Positions 1-8,798 of a DNA stretch of 64,000 nucleotides are shown here, piece by piece. The number at the start of each line of letters is the position of its first letter. The stretch's first letter is position 1. The translations under genes and the position numbers were made by a program. The notes below the pieces were generated by a model that saw only the letters and a program-made list of their open reading frames with translations, ran no database searches and was not told the DNA's origin. Location: the NCBI RefSeq assembly GCF_023555385.1, contig NZ_JAJSED010000001.1, forward strand, positions 1,426,001-1,490,000, in the 5' to 3' direction. The DNA comes from Guyparkeria hydrothermalis (GTDB lineage Bacteria; Pseudomonadota; Gammaproteobacteria; Halothiobacillales; Halothiobacillaceae).

Positions 1-152
1 AGCAGTTCATCCGCGACTGGCTGGAGACACTCGACTGGGACAAGACCGCCCCCGGGCCGGCCATCCCCGACGAGATCGTCGCCCAGACCCGCGAGCGCTA
101 CCTGACCGCCTACCGCCGGCTGACCGGCGAGGACCTGCCCGGCATCGCATGA
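1..152 (+). CDS. purC: SAICAR synthase, C-terminal end (partial)
   Basis: Only the last 49 codons are present, in frame from base 3. The tail reads QFIRDWLETLDWDK, then a Pro-rich stretch and ARERYLTAYRRLTG-like residues, which matches the C-terminus of phosphoribosylaminoimidazole-succinocarboxamide synthase, the purine-pathway enzyme joining CAIR and aspartate. The stop TGA overlaps the bioD start (ATGA at 149-152), so the two genes are probably translationally coupled. The 5' part lies outside the window. Confidence 0.85.
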   Translation, partial: QFIRDWLETLDWDKTAPGPAIPDEIVAQTRERYLTAYRRLTGEDLPGIA

Positions 153-859
153 GCACACCGACTCGCGATCCGCGCGGCTGGGTGGTGCTGGCCACCGACA
201 CCGGCGTCGGCAAGACCGTGGTCTCCTGCGCGCTGGCCCGGCTCCTGCGCGAGCACAGCCTCGACGCCCGGGTGCGAAAGCCGGTGGAGACCGGCTGCGA
301 GGTCCGGGACGGCGAGCGCCTGCCCGCCGACGGCACCGCCCTGCACGAGGCCGGCGGTGGGCGCGAACCGCTGGCGACCGTCTGCCCGATCCGCTACCTC
401 ACGCCGGTCGCCGCCCCCGAGGCGGCGCGGCGCGAAGGCGAGACGCTGGAATTCGGACGCGACCTTGTCCCGATTCTCGACCAGTCGCTCAGTGATCTGG
501 CCGACGACGAGCGCGTGATCATCGAGAGCGCCGGCGGCCTGCTCTCACCGCTGGCCGAGGATGCCCTCAACACCCGTCTGGCCGAACACACCGGCCTGCC
601 GGCCCTGCTGGTCACCCCGGATCAGCTCGGCACCCTGTCGAGCACACTATCGGCGGTCGAATCCCTCCAGCATCGCGGCATTCGCGTGGCGGCGATCATC
701 CTCAACCGCCGTCCGGAGGACCCGGACGATGCCGACACGCCGGACAATCTCAGCTCGCTCGCCGAGTGGCTGCCGCGATTGGTAGCGCACCCACCTCCTG
801 TCCTGCGGTTCGACAACGACGTGCAGCGCCTCGCCCCCCTGCTCGGCCAGACCGACTGA
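149..859 (+). CDS. bioD: ATP-dependent dethiobiotin synthetase BioD
   Basis: This 236-aa cytoplasmic enzyme closes the ureido ring of dethiobiotin from 7,8-diaminopelargonate, CO2 and ATP, the penultimate step of biotin synthesis. The P-loop TDTGVGKT is near residue 17, and ESAGGLLSPL near residue 125 corresponds to the usual EGAGGLxxPL loop with Ser in place of the first Gly. Length is normal. The start overlaps the purC stop by ATGA. No other bio gene is in the window. A hairpin terminator follows 22 bases downstream. Confidence 0.92.
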   Translation: MSTPTRDPRGWVVLATDTGVGKTVVSCALARLLREHSLDARVRKPVETGCEVRDGERLPADGTALHEAGGGREPLATVCPIRYLTPVAAPEAARREGETLEFGRDLVPILDQSLSDLADDERVIIESAGGLLSPLAEDALNTRLAEHTGLPALLVTPDQLGTLSSTLSAVESLQHRGIRVAAIILNRRPEDPDDADTPDNLSSLAEWLPRLVAHPPPVLRFDNDVQRLAPLLGQTD

Positions 860-881
860 GCTCAGCGATACCCCAAACGAG

Positions 882-911
882 AAAGGCCGCGCCCAACGGC
901 GCGGCCTTCTG
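882..911. terminator. Bidirectional terminator between bioD and the UspA gene
   Basis: A perfect 9-bp stem, GGCCGCGCC (885-893) and GGCGCGGCC (898-906), has a CAAC loop, with A residues before and a short T-rich stretch after. It sits between convergent genes. Confidence 0.7.
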
Positions 912-940
912 CTTTCGCACTGCCACAGGCGTCCCGCCGC

Positions 941-1819
941 CTAGCGGACCACCAGCAGCGGCACCTTGGCCTTCATGATCATCTTGGTGGTGGTGCTGCC
1001 CAGCACCAGATAGCGGATCGGGCTGTGGCCGTAGGCGCCCATGGCCAGGAGATCGATGCCCTTCTCGTCGATGTAGCCAGAGACCGCGCGGTCGACCTTG
1101 CCCTGACGGATGGCCACCTGCGTGTCGAAACCCGCCTTCTGCAGGCGCGTGTTGGCCACTTGGAGCTTGTCCCAGTTGCCCTGCTTCTCCTCGCCGACCA
1201 TCAGGATATGCACGGGCAGGCCCTGCAGCAGCGGGGTGCGCGCGGCCATCTCGACCAGCTTGTAGGCCGTCGGGCTGCCGTCGTAGGCAATCAGGAAGCT
1301 CTCGGGGCGCTGGAACTCGAGCGGCGTGACCAGCGTCGGCTTGTGGATCATCGACAGGATGCCGGCCAGATGGCTGCCGACATGCATGGCCACGGCATCG
1401 CCTTCCTTGCCCTGCTTGCCGAGCACCAGCATCTGCATGCTCTTCTCGAGATCGAGGATCACCTGGGTGATGTCGCCGTTGCGCAGCAGTTCGTCGGGGG
1501 AGGAAAAGCCGCGGTCACGGGCGCGTGACATGACGTCGGCGAGCAGCGCCCGCCCACGCTCGCGCTCCAGGCGGCCGCGCTTTTCCTCCAGCTCGACCAT
1601 CTCCTCGAGGAGTTTCTCGCGCCCGCCCAAGGTCATGTTGCCGGACAGGTCGGTCTTGCTCGGGGCGTGCGGGTTGCTGATCGCATGCAGGAAGGTCAGT
1701 GGGGCGGACAGCGCGTCGGCAGCCCAGACGGCGTAGTCGGTGACCGCCTCGGAGGAGCGCGAACCGTCGACGCAGGCCAGTACCGGTTCCTTTTTATCGG
1801 TCATGTTCTCGATTCCCAT
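941..1819 (-). CDS. Universal stress protein, tandem UspA domains
   Basis: The 292-aa protein consists of two UspA domains of about 140 residues each. The second ends with GAYGHSPIRYLVLGS, which fits the ATP-binding pattern G-x2-G-x9-GS; the first has a similar but less exact GKQG...GS element. Such tandem proteins bind nucleotides and modulate stress or transport. The start chosen (1819) lies directly behind the stop of the SulP gene; Met6 at 1804 is an alternative. Near-zero spacing indicates co-transcription with the transporter, so a role in controlling it is plausible but inferred. Confidence 0.85.
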   Translation of the reverse strand: MGIENMTDKKEPVLACVDGSRSSEAVTDYAVWAADALSAPLTFLHAISNPHAPSKTDLSGNMTLGGREKLLEEMVELEEKRGRLERERGRALLADVMSRARDRGFSSPDELLRNGDITQVILDLEKSMQMLVLGKQGKEGDAVAMHVGSHLAGILSMIHKPTLVTPLEFQRPESFLIAYDGSPTAYKLVEMAARTPLLQGLPVHILMVGEEKQGNWDKLQVANTRLQKAGFDTQVAIRQGKVDRAVSGYIDEKGIDLLAMGAYGHSPIRYLVLGSTTTKMIMKAKVPLLVVR

Positions 1820-1820
1820 G

Positions 1821-3308
1821 TCATTGGCCCATCAGCGTGGCGGCGTCCGCCTTATCGTGGACCCCGTGCTTGTCGACGATCGTCGCGGTGGCCTGGTTCA
1901 TGCCGACCACCTCGACCTCGATGCCCTCACGACGGAAGTCGACCACGACCTTGTCCAGCGCCCGCACGGCGGTGATGTCCCAGAAGTGGGCGCGCGTCAG
2001 ATTGATGGTTACCTTATCGACGTCGTCCTTGAAATCAAACGTGTCGAGGAACTTCTCGCTGGAGGCAAAGAATACCTGACCGACCACGGCATAGATGCGG
2101 TGGCGCGGGTCGTTCGGATCCTCGGAGAGAGTCGACGAGACGTGCATGTACTGGCCGACCTTGTTGGCGAAGAACATCGCCGCCAGCAACACGCCGGTGA
2201 GCACGCCATAGGCGAGGTTATGGGTGGCAATCGTCACGATCACCGTCATCACCATCACGACGTTGGTGCTAACCGGCAGCTTCTTCAGATCACGGATCGA
2301 GCCCCAGCTGAAGGTACCGATCGACACCATGATCATCACTGCCACCAGCGCCGCCATCGGAATGAGCGTCAGCACCGGGGCAAGGAACACCACCAGGATC
2401 AGCAGGAACACGCCCGCCACCAGCGAGGACAGCCGCGTCCGGCCACCGGATTTGATGTTGATCACCGACTGACCAATCATCGCGCAGCCGGCCATGCCGC
2501 CCATCGACCCGGAGACGATGTTGGCAATGCCCTGACCCTTGCACTCGCGCGCCTTGTTCGTCCGCATGTCGGTCAGGCCGTCGATGACGTTCTGGGTCAT
2601 CAGCGACTCGAGCAGGCCGACCACGGCGATCGCCACCGAATACGGCAGGATGATCATCAGCGTCTCGAGGTTGAGCGGGATGTCCGGCAGGAAGAACACC
2701 GGCAGGGTGTCCGGCATCTCGCCCATGTCGCCGACGGTGCGCACATCGAGGTTCATGAACCAGGCGACCAGCGTCAGCACCACGATGGTCACCAGCGGCG
2801 ACGGAACCACGTTGGTGAGCTTCGGCAGGCCGTAGATGATCGCGAGACCCGCCGCGGTGAGCGCGTAGACGTGCCAGGTGACATTGGTGAGTTCCGGCAA
2901 CTGCGCCATGAAGATCAGGATCGCCAGCGCGTTGACGAACCCTGTCATTACCGAATTCGAGATGAATCGCATCAACCGGTCGAGGCGCACGTAACCGGCG
3001 GCGATCTGCAATACGCCGGCCAGTATCGAGGCGGCCAGCAGGTACTCCAGGCCGTGATCCTTGACCAGCGTGATCATCAGCAGTGCCGTCGAGGCGGTCG
3101 CCGCGGAGATCATGCCCGGCCGACCGCCGGTGAAGGCGATGACCACCGCGATGGCGAACGACGCATACAGGCCGACCTTGGGATCGACACCGGCGATGAT
3201 CGAGAAGGCGATCGCCTCCGGAATCAGTGCCAGGGCCACCACCAGCCCGGAGAGCACATCCCCGCGCATGTTGGAAAACCATTCCTGCTTGATTCGATAC
3301 CAGTTCAT
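1821..3308 (-). CDS. SulP family anion transporter with STAS domain (sulfate or bicarbonate)
   Basis: The 495-aa inner-membrane protein has about 10-12 hydrophobic helices in residues 15-400 and a C-terminal STAS domain from about 410. The N-terminal stretch [21 protein letters not shown] is the typical SulP first-helix signature. Family members move sulfate, bicarbonate or other anions with Na+ or H+. In autotrophic sulfur oxidisers several SulP proteins take up inorganic carbon (BicA-like), so bicarbonate is a serious alternative to sulfate. The start Met at 3308 was preferred to an upstream one because homologous sequence begins at [11 protein letters not shown]. It forms an operon with the UspA protein. 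Confidence 0.9.
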   Translation of the reverse strand: MNWYRIKQEWFSNMRGDVLSGLVVALALIPEAIAFSIIAGVDPKVGLYASFAIAVVIAFTGGRPGMISAATASTALLMITLVKDHGLEYLLAASILAGVLQIAAGYVRLDRLMRFISNSVMTGFVNALAILIFMAQLPELTNVTWHVYALTAAGLAIIYGLPKLTNVVPSPLVTIVVLTLVAWFMNLDVRTVGDMGEMPDTLPVFFLPDIPLNLETLMIILPYSVAIAVVGLLESLMTQNVIDGLTDMRTNKARECKGQGIANIVSGSMGGMAGCAMIGQSVINIKSGGRTRLSSLVAGVFLLILVVFLAPVLTLIPMAALVAVMIMVSIGTFSWGSIRDLKKLPVSTNVVMVMTVIVTIATHNLAYGVLTGVLLAAMFFANKVGQYMHVSSTLSEDPNDPRHRIYAVVGQVFFASSEKFLDTFDFKDDVDKVTINLTRAHFWDITAVRALDKVVVDFRREGIEVEVVGMNQATATIVDKHGVHDKADAATLMGQ

Positions 3309-3392
3309 CGTGACTCTCTGTCGGGAGTTGCTTATGGGCAGGGCGCAAGGTGATGGCGTCATGCGCCGTCTCCCCGGAACGCCCGGACGAAC

Positions 3393-3428
3393 ACGCCCCG
3401 AGCCCGCGCCGCGGCGCGCTCGGGGCGT
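3393..3428. repeat. Very GC-rich perfect inverted repeat
   Basis: The arms acgccccgagc (3393-3403) and gctcggggcgt (3418-3428) are perfectly complementary, and the 14 bases between them contain a further perfect 12-base palindrome (3406-3417). It lies just upstream of the SulP start on the minus strand. No T-run follows, so this may be a leader hairpin or protein-binding site rather than a terminator. Confidence 0.6.
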
Positions 3429-3511
3429 CCCGTCGATCAGCAGTTTCAGAGGCGCGTTCGGCGAGTCGCGCGAACTCGGCCGGACTCACCGAAAGGCAGG
3501 CACAATCGCGA

Positions 3512-3535
3512 CGCGGCCCTGAAAACCGGGCCGCG
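3512..3535 (-). terminator. Hairpin downstream of the TPR/beta-barrel gene
   Basis: The 8-bp stem CGCGGCCC / GGGCCGCG has an 8-base A-rich loop and is 51 bases past the stop of the outer-membrane protein gene. There is no clear T-run, so it is a weak call. Confidence 0.4.
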
Positions 3536-3585
3536 ACTCTACCAGATCAGCATGTTGCATTCACCCGCCGGCTCGCCTGCCGCCT

Positions 3586-5433
3586 TCAGAAACGGCGCAC
3601 CAGCTCCCAGTTGATTGCGTAGGCGTCATACCGTCCGGTGGTCTGGGATCGGTCGCTGTACGACGCGCTCAACCGGCTGTACCAGTTGCGGTAGATGCCG
3701 TTGATCAGCTCGACGGAAACGTCGGTGCCGAACTTGTAGTCCGAGAGCGACTCGTCCGTGTGCCAGCCGGGACTGACACTGACACTCAGGCCATCGTCAT
3801 CGGAGAATTTCCAGTAGCCGACAGCGGTGAAGGCGAAACGTCGGTAATTCTCGGGGTCGTAGTAGCCGTTGGCGAGATCCTTGTCATAGTCCTGCCAGTG
3901 GGCGGACACCCCGAGGTCAAGGTTCAGGTGCTCGGAGCGGAGCATCGCCCGATAGGGATTGACGTAGACCTCGTTGCGCCGGTTGCCGTCGCTCAGCCGG
4001 CCATGGGCCAGTTCGGCGTTGACGAAATGCCGCAGCGTCGGCTGCCAGTGAATGCGGGCACGGTGATCCCGCATCAGTATCCCGAGCGAGGCGGACTTGG
4101 GCGAGATATCCCAGACACGCCGGGTCGCGGACAGGTCCACCCACAGGTTGTCGAGCGGTCGCAGGTCGGCATAAAGACCATACAGGCCGTGATCACCGCC
4201 CCCGCCGTCGATGCTGGCCGCACCGACCTCACCACCGATCTCGAGCAGCGGACTGACACGGTGGCGAGCGCCGACCCAACCCTGCTCGATGTCGATGCTG
4301 GTATCGCCCTCGACGCCGATGTAGGGGCTGTCAGACTTGGTGCGCAGGTCGCGGTGCTCAAGCTGACCGTAGAGATAGGTCTCAGGGGTGAGCGACCAGC
4401 GACCCTTCACGGCGAACCGCCGCAGACTGATGTCGTCGGCGTCGTCCCGCCAGCCGGCCTCGATACCGACGTTCGAGCGCAGCGGGGCATGGGTGCTCCG
4501 GATCGCATCCAGGGTGTCCTTGGACTCCGGTCGCAGGCGCTTGAGGGGCTCGAGCGCGGCGATCGCCTCGCTGTTCCGCTTCTCGCCGCGCAGGATCAGC
4601 ATGCGGGTGTACAGGTGTTCGTAGTTATCCAGGTCCGCGTCGAGCAGCTCATCGTTGAGCGGCCGTGCCTGAGTCGGCCGGTGCGCCCAGGCAAGCAGGC
4701 GCGCGCTGCGAGCGGCCCATTCGGCATCTTCGCCGCGCAGGTCGCGGTACTGGCCCAACGCCTTGGCCGCATCGGCATAGGCGCCTCGCCATGTCTGGAT
4801 GGTGGCGTAGTCCAGCAAGGCCTCGGCATCGTCGGGATGCGCCGCGAGATAGTCCTCGTAGAGCGCGACCGATTCGTCGAGTTCGCCGGCCTGGCCGAGC
4901 GCCCGGGCATAGGCCTTGAGGTCGCCCGGGTCGCCGGTGATGTGGTGAATGCGCTCGCGCATCGCGACCACGAGCAGGCTGTCGCCCACCCAATTAGCCT
5001 GCTGGGCACAGGTACGCAGCACCGAGACATCGTCCGGGCGGAGCTTGGCCGCAGCACGACAGTGCTCGAGCGCCTGCTCCGGCCGATCGGCCTGGGCCCA
5101 TGCGGCACTGGCGGCCAAACGCAACTCGGCATCGTTCGGCTCGGTCTCGACCGCCTGATCCAGGGCCTGCGCCGCGGCGACCGGCTGACCGTCACTCGCG
5201 AGCACGTCAGCGAGGCGCTTCCACAGATCGGTCCGATCAGGATCGGCCTCGAGCTCGTCCCGGTAGACCGCCGCGGCGGTCGACCAGTCCTGCTGCATTT
5301 CGGCGGCAAGGGCGGCTTCGGGAACCGCCTGGGCGAAGACAGGCGGAGCGAAGGCCACGGCGGCCATCAGCGCGAGAGCACCGAGGGGGCCGGCTGGGGT
5401 GCCGCGAAGGGGAAAACGTGTCATTTGCGCCAT
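3586..5433 (-). CDS. TPR-containing YaiO-like outer-membrane beta-barrel protein
   Basis: This 615-aa protein starts with a signal peptide (cleavage after about ...PPVFA, residue 34). TPR-type helical repeats follow to about residue 330 (AVYRDELEADPDRTDLWKR-like units). The C-terminal half is rich in alternating aromatic and hydrophobic strands ending in WELVRRF, as in outer-membrane barrels. The TPR-plus-barrel layout matches exopolysaccharide export porins (PgaA, BcsC and PelB-like; YaiO family). The reading frame continues upstream, but that part is a shadow of the glycosyltransferase gene. Start 5433 overlaps the GT2 gene; 5424 would give an ATGA junction. Role in exporting the GT2 product is inferred from the operon. 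Confidence 0.75.
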   Translation of the reverse strand: MAQMTRFPLRGTPAGPLGALALMAAVAFAPPVFAQAVPEAALAAEMQQDWSTAAAVYRDELEADPDRTDLWKRLADVLASDGQPVAAAQALDQAVETEPNDAELRLAASAAWAQADRPEQALEHCRAAAKLRPDDVSVLRTCAQQANWVGDSLLVVAMRERIHHITGDPGDLKAYARALGQAGELDESVALYEDYLAAHPDDAEALLDYATIQTWRGAYADAAKALGQYRDLRGEDAEWAARSARLLAWAHRPTQARPLNDELLDADLDNYEHLYTRMLILRGEKRNSEAIAALEPLKRLRPESKDTLDAIRSTHAPLRSNVGIEAGWRDDADDISLRRFAVKGRWSLTPETYLYGQLEHRDLRTKSDSPYIGVEGDTSIDIEQGWVGARHRVSPLLEIGGEVGAASIDGGGGDHGLYGLYADLRPLDNLWVDLSATRRVWDISPKSASLGILMRDHRARIHWQPTLRHFVNAELAHGRLSDGNRRNEVYVNPYRAMLRSEHLNLDLGVSAHWQDYDKDLANGYYDPENYRRFAFTAVGYWKFSDDDGLSVSVSPGWHTDESLSDYKFGTDVSVELINGIYRNWYSRLSASYSDRSQTTGRYDAYAINWELVRRF

Positions 5434-6815
5434 TTTCTGTTCCCCGTAATCCAAAGATCCGTGGCAAAGCGGCTGATGGTCACCAGGTCGTAGAGCAGGC
5501 TCGCATAGCGGATCGGAGTCATCAGGATGCCCTGCACGAAGGCCTTGAAGCGCCGCCCCTCGGACATGGCAGTGAGGATGCCCACCGAGACCAGCATCTC
5601 CGCGATCAGGGTGACGACCAGTGGCTCCCACAACTGCAGGATGAGCATGATCAGCAGGGCCGTCGGGAATGCGACCTTTTCGAAGGCAGCCATGAACGGA
5701 ATCCACCCCGCAGGACGTCCCTCCGTCTCGGTATGGGCTACGCCGAACGGCTGCCGATAGGCTTCCCGGATCTTGCGCCGCGCAGCCACTTCGCGCACTT
5801 CCGGGTCGTGCTTCTCCCGGTAGCGGCGCCGCATGCGGCGCAGGAACTTGAAGGGGCTGCCCATCAGGCCGTCGAAGTAGTAGCAGCTCTGCAGGAACGA
5901 AGACGACCACATATAGATCTGCCTGGGAAGGTTTCGCATCTCGGGCTCCATCGAGTGCGCGGTGACGTCCTGGAGCTGGATGTTGCGATAGCCCTCGTTC
6001 ATCAGCGCGAAGCCGATGAAGATGTCCTCCGAGTTGGTCAGGTCGTCCCCCATGACCGGTTCGTACTTGTCGAACAGGTCCTTGATGTACTTGCGCCGGT
6101 ACGCGACGGCACAGCCGACCGGGTTGGTGATGCTGCCGAAGAACCGCATCTGGCCGACATAGACGAACCGCTGCAGGAAGGTATAGAGCTGCTGACGGTA
6201 CAGGGCGGTGAGGTTGCGGTTGAGTCGGTGCCACCAGTTGCCCTGTGGCTGGTGAAGATCCACCTCGCCGTGTGCTTCCAGAAAGGCACTGATCGCCGAC
6301 TCGTTGATGCGCCGGCGCCGGTCCTTCTCGCGGGTGGGCATGATCACGCCACAGGCGCTGGCAATCCCTGCCCCCTGGTAGAGCTCCTCGACCGCGCGGG
6401 CAATGTACTCGTCCGAATCGAGATAGGTGTCGGCGTCGAGTATGAACTCGACATCGGCATCGTACTCGCGCGACTGGCGCTTGATCGTCGGCGTCTTGCC
6501 GATCGGATGCTCCCGCTTGATCACGGTCAGGGGCATGTCGTGATGCTCGGCAAAGGCACGAGCGTACTCGATGGTCCGGTCGCTGCTGCCGTCGTCGACG
6601 AGAATGATGTTGCGAGGTTGCTTCGACTGTCGCCGTACCGACTCCAGTGCCAGCACCACATTCGCCTGCTCGTTGAGCGCCGGGATGACGACATCGACGA
6701 CGGCATCGTGCCAGTCCTCGGCCGGGTTGGGGTCGGTCTTGTCCGGGCCGTGCATCAAGCCGATGATGCTGAGCACGGCGCTCGGACTCAGAACGAAATA
6801 GGGGGTGGTTGCCAT
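5421..6815 (-). CDS. Membrane-anchored family 2 glycosyltransferase
   Basis: The 464-aa GT2 enzyme has nucleotide-sugar motifs DDGSSD (residues 74-79) and DADT (127-130), a distal acidic pair in NSED (261-264), and C-terminal hydrophobic segments around residues 375-445. The position of the QxxRW motif of processive synthases reads QIYMW (299-303), with Met instead of Arg. It probably polymerises or adds sugars at the inner membrane. A good ribosome site (GGAGG) precedes the start. It lies 9 bases after the epimerase gene and overlaps the outer-membrane gene, forming one operon. Substrate is unknown. Confidence 0.85.
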   Translation of the reverse strand: MATTPYFVLSPSAVLSIIGLMHGPDKTDPNPAEDWHDAVVDVVIPALNEQANVVLALESVRRQSKQPRNIILVDDGSSDRTIEYARAFAEHHDMPLTVIKREHPIGKTPTIKRQSREYDADVEFILDADTYLDSDEYIARAVEELYQGAGIASACGVIMPTREKDRRRRINESAISAFLEAHGEVDLHQPQGNWWHRLNRNLTALYRQQLYTFLQRFVYVGQMRFFGSITNPVGCAVAYRRKYIKDLFDKYEPVMGDDLTNSEDIFIGFALMNEGYRNIQLQDVTAHSMEPEMRNLPRQIYMWSSSFLQSCYYFDGLMGSPFKFLRRMRRRYREKHDPEVREVAARRKIREAYRQPFGVAHTETEGRPAGWIPFMAAFEKVAFPTALLIMLILQLWEPLVVTLIAEMLVSVGILTAMSEGRRFKAFVQGILMTPIRYASLLYDLVTISRFATDLWITGNRKWRK

Positions 6816-6824
6816 GCGCCCTCC

Positions 6825-7805
6825 TCAGGAGGCTCCTTCGCTATGCCGGGCCCGGGCGATCAGATCGTCCAGGGTAGTGTCCAGTGTCCATCGTGGACGA
6901 TGCTCAATCAGCTGGTGCAACCGCGTCAGGTCCGGGCAACGATGCGGTATGTCCACGTACTCCTGGCCGTACGCGACCTCGTAGGGAATGCGCTCGACCT
7001 GCGACTTGGAACCGGTGCGCTCGATCACCCGCAGGGCCAAGTCGTTCATGGAAAGCTCGTGGCCGCTGCCCACGTTGACGATCACCCCGTCGGTGGTCGA
7101 CTGCTCGGCCAGCTGATCGAGCATCACCACCGTGTCGCGCACATCGGTGAACGCGCGGCTCTGGGTGCCGTCACCGAACACCGTCAAGGGCTCGCCATCC
7201 ACCGCCTGACGCACGAAGCGCGGCACCACCATGCCGTAGCGCCCGGTCTGACGAGGGCCGACCGTATTGAACAGCCGCACGACCGTCACCGGGATTTCCT
7301 TGGTGCGCGCATAGGAGAGAGCGAAGGCCTCGTCGGCCAGCTTGCTGATGGCGTAATTCCAACGCGGCGGGGCTTCCGGCTGGATGATCAGATCCATGTC
7401 CTCTCGCAGGTAGTCGTCGGTGCGAGGTCCGTAGACCTCGGAACTGGACGCGAGCAAGACCTGAGGTCGCCAGCCACAGTCATTGACGGCGCGCAGCAGG
7501 CGCTCACAACCGGCAATATTGGTGGCCATGACGCTGATGGGACGTTCGAGGACGCGGAACACCCCCACCACCGCGGCGAGGTGATAGACGCGATCGGCCC
7601 ATCCGACCGCCTCTTGCAGCCCGGACCAGGTGACGATATCAGCCTCGGAGAATCGGAAATCGGGACGGTCGAGATGAGCGGCGAGGTTGTCCCGCGAGCC
7701 GGTGCTGAGATCGTCGACCACATGCACCTTGTCGCCCCGATCGAGGTGAAGATCAACCAGATGGGAGCCAATGAAACCGGCACCGCCAGTGATCAGGACA
7801 TGCAT
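6825..7805 (-). CDS. NAD-dependent epimerase/dehydratase (extended SDR)
   Basis: The 326-aa nucleotide-sugar enzyme has the NAD-binding GGAGFIGSHLV at residues 7-17, a DDLSTGSRDNL acidic-loop region, SSSEVYGP and the catalytic YAISK (Tyr-x3-Lys). The later VGPRQTGRYGMVVPRF segment is typical of UDP-sugar epimerases, UDP-glucuronate decarboxylases and dTDP-glucose dehydratases, and sequence alone does not separate these. The start Met at 7805 follows TAAGGAGG; an earlier in-frame start lacks support. It is the first gene of the three-gene polysaccharide operon and presumably supplies the sugar donor. Confidence 0.87.
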   Translation of the reverse strand: MHVLITGGAGFIGSHLVDLHLDRGDKVHVVDDLSTGSRDNLAAHLDRPDFRFSEADIVTWSGLQEAVGWADRVYHLAAVVGVFRVLERPISVMATNIAGCERLLRAVNDCGWRPQVLLASSSEVYGPRTDDYLREDMDLIIQPEAPPRWNYAISKLADEAFALSYARTKEIPVTVVRLFNTVGPRQTGRYGMVVPRFVRQAVDGEPLTVFGDGTQSRAFTDVRDTVVMLDQLAEQSTTDGVIVNVGSGHELSMNDLALRVIERTGSKSQVERIPYEVAYGQEYVDIPHRCPDLTRLHQLIEHRPRWTLDTTLDDLIARARHSEGAS

Positions 7806-7989
7806 GTCGAGCCTCCTTACGGCCTTCCCCGGCCGCCGTGGCACCCCTTGCCACTCTCGAAGCCGAGTATAGACGAGCAACCGACAAACCGTATGTTGTC
7901 GCCACGCCACACCGGCAGGCGCCCGATCGAGACCGACCGCCGCCTGCTATTGTTCAGCGTAGATACCGAGATGCGAGGAGGCCTGTCGC

Positions 7990-8451
7990 ATGACCGAACC
8001 TACCGTCAACCGTTCGGCCCTGGTGCTGTGGATGCCCGCCAGCCTGCTGGTCGCGGCGCTGCTGCTGTGGCTCGGGGCCGACCTCCATCCACCGGGGGCC
8101 GCGAGCGCCCGCACCCTGCCTGCCTCGCCGTTGACCGGTGCAATGGGATTTGCCTTCCTGCTGGCCTTTGCCGCCTTTGCCTACGCCGCTTCGATCACCA
8201 CGCCCCATAGCCGAAGCGAACGGACCGGGTTGTGGGCTGGTCTCGCCCTGCCGCTGGGCGTGGTGCTGTTGCTGCAGGCCGAGTGGTCGATAGTCGCACT
8301 GCTCGTTGCACTTGCCTGGCTCGCCATCCTGATCTGGACAGCTTGGCAACTGGCGCGGCGCCAGCCTCTGTCTGGCCTGATGATGCTGCCGGTCATCGGC
8401 AGCGCGATCGCCAGCTTCCTGCTATCCGCGACCCTGTGGGCGTTGCCCTGA
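7990..8451 (+). CDS. Small membrane protein, possibly TspO-related
   Basis: The 153-aa protein has four or five hydrophobic segments (about residues 10-30, 48-68, 80-96, 100-120, 128-150). The C-terminal part, a Trp-containing helix, RRQPLSG and then LPVIGSAIASFLL..LWAL, resembles the last helices of TspO/MBR-type proteins. The N-terminal tryptophan-rich features of that family are not evident, so the assignment is tentative. A clear ribosome site (AGGAGG) lies 9 bases before the ATG. It is divergent from the polysaccharide operon and followed by a terminator. Confidence 0.6.
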   Translation: MTEPTVNRSALVLWMPASLLVAALLLWLGADLHPPGAASARTLPASPLTGAMGFAFLLAFAAFAYAASITTPHSRSERTGLWAGLALPLGVVLLLQAEWSIVALLVALAWLAILIWTAWQLARRQPLSGLMMLPVIGSAIASFLLSATLWALP

Positions 8452-8474
8452 TACGGACACAGCGACAAAAAACG

Positions 8475-8506
8475 AAGGCCGCCAATCGAATGATCGGCGG
8501 CCTTTT
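8475..8506. terminator. Terminator after the TspO-like gene
   Basis: A GGCCGCC/GGCGGCC stem is followed by TTTTT, with A-rich sequence on the other side, so it can work for both the plus-strand gene and the convergent minus-strand gene. Confidence 0.75.
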
Positions 8507-8534
8507 TGCAACCGGGAAACAGGGACGGGTCAAG

Positions 8535-8744
8535 TCACCCTTCGCGCCAGTGCAGATCCAGCCAGCAACGCGGCAGTGATTCGCCGGAAGGGAACTCGAG
8601 CTCGGCCTTCTCGAAGCTTTCCTCGTCCTGCATCTCCTCACCGGCATGCTGCCGTCCCATGACGCTTGGCAGCGCCGGGTCGGCCAGGGTCTCCACGTCG
8701 ATGATCTCGATCATGTTGTCGTTGTCCTTGCGCTTGAGAAACAT
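8535..8744 (-). CDS. Conserved-looking small hypothetical protein
   Basis: The 69-aa soluble, acidic protein begins MFLKRKDNDNMIEIIDV and ends with CWLDLHWREG. It contains a central GRQHAGEEMQD segment and FPSGESLPRCW. I do not recognise a characterised family. It is likely real, because an exact AAAGGAGGT ribosome site lies 7-8 bases before the ATG and codon use matches its neighbours. It is 54 bases downstream of the eRF1-like gene on the same strand, so the two may be co-transcribed. Confidence 0.6.
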   Translation of the reverse strand: MFLKRKDNDNMIEIIDVETLADPALPSVMGRQHAGEEMQDEESFEKAELEFPSGESLPRCWLDLHWREG

Positions 8745-8798
8745 GCGCTGACCTCCTTTGTTTGACGGTGCTCCGAACGAAAACCGACAACGATCCGG

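Noticed and set aside
5434-6234. N-terminal extension of the TPR/barrel frame (total 882 codons)
   Set aside because: The upstream part is the glycosyltransferase gene read in another frame; the signal peptide begins at 5433.
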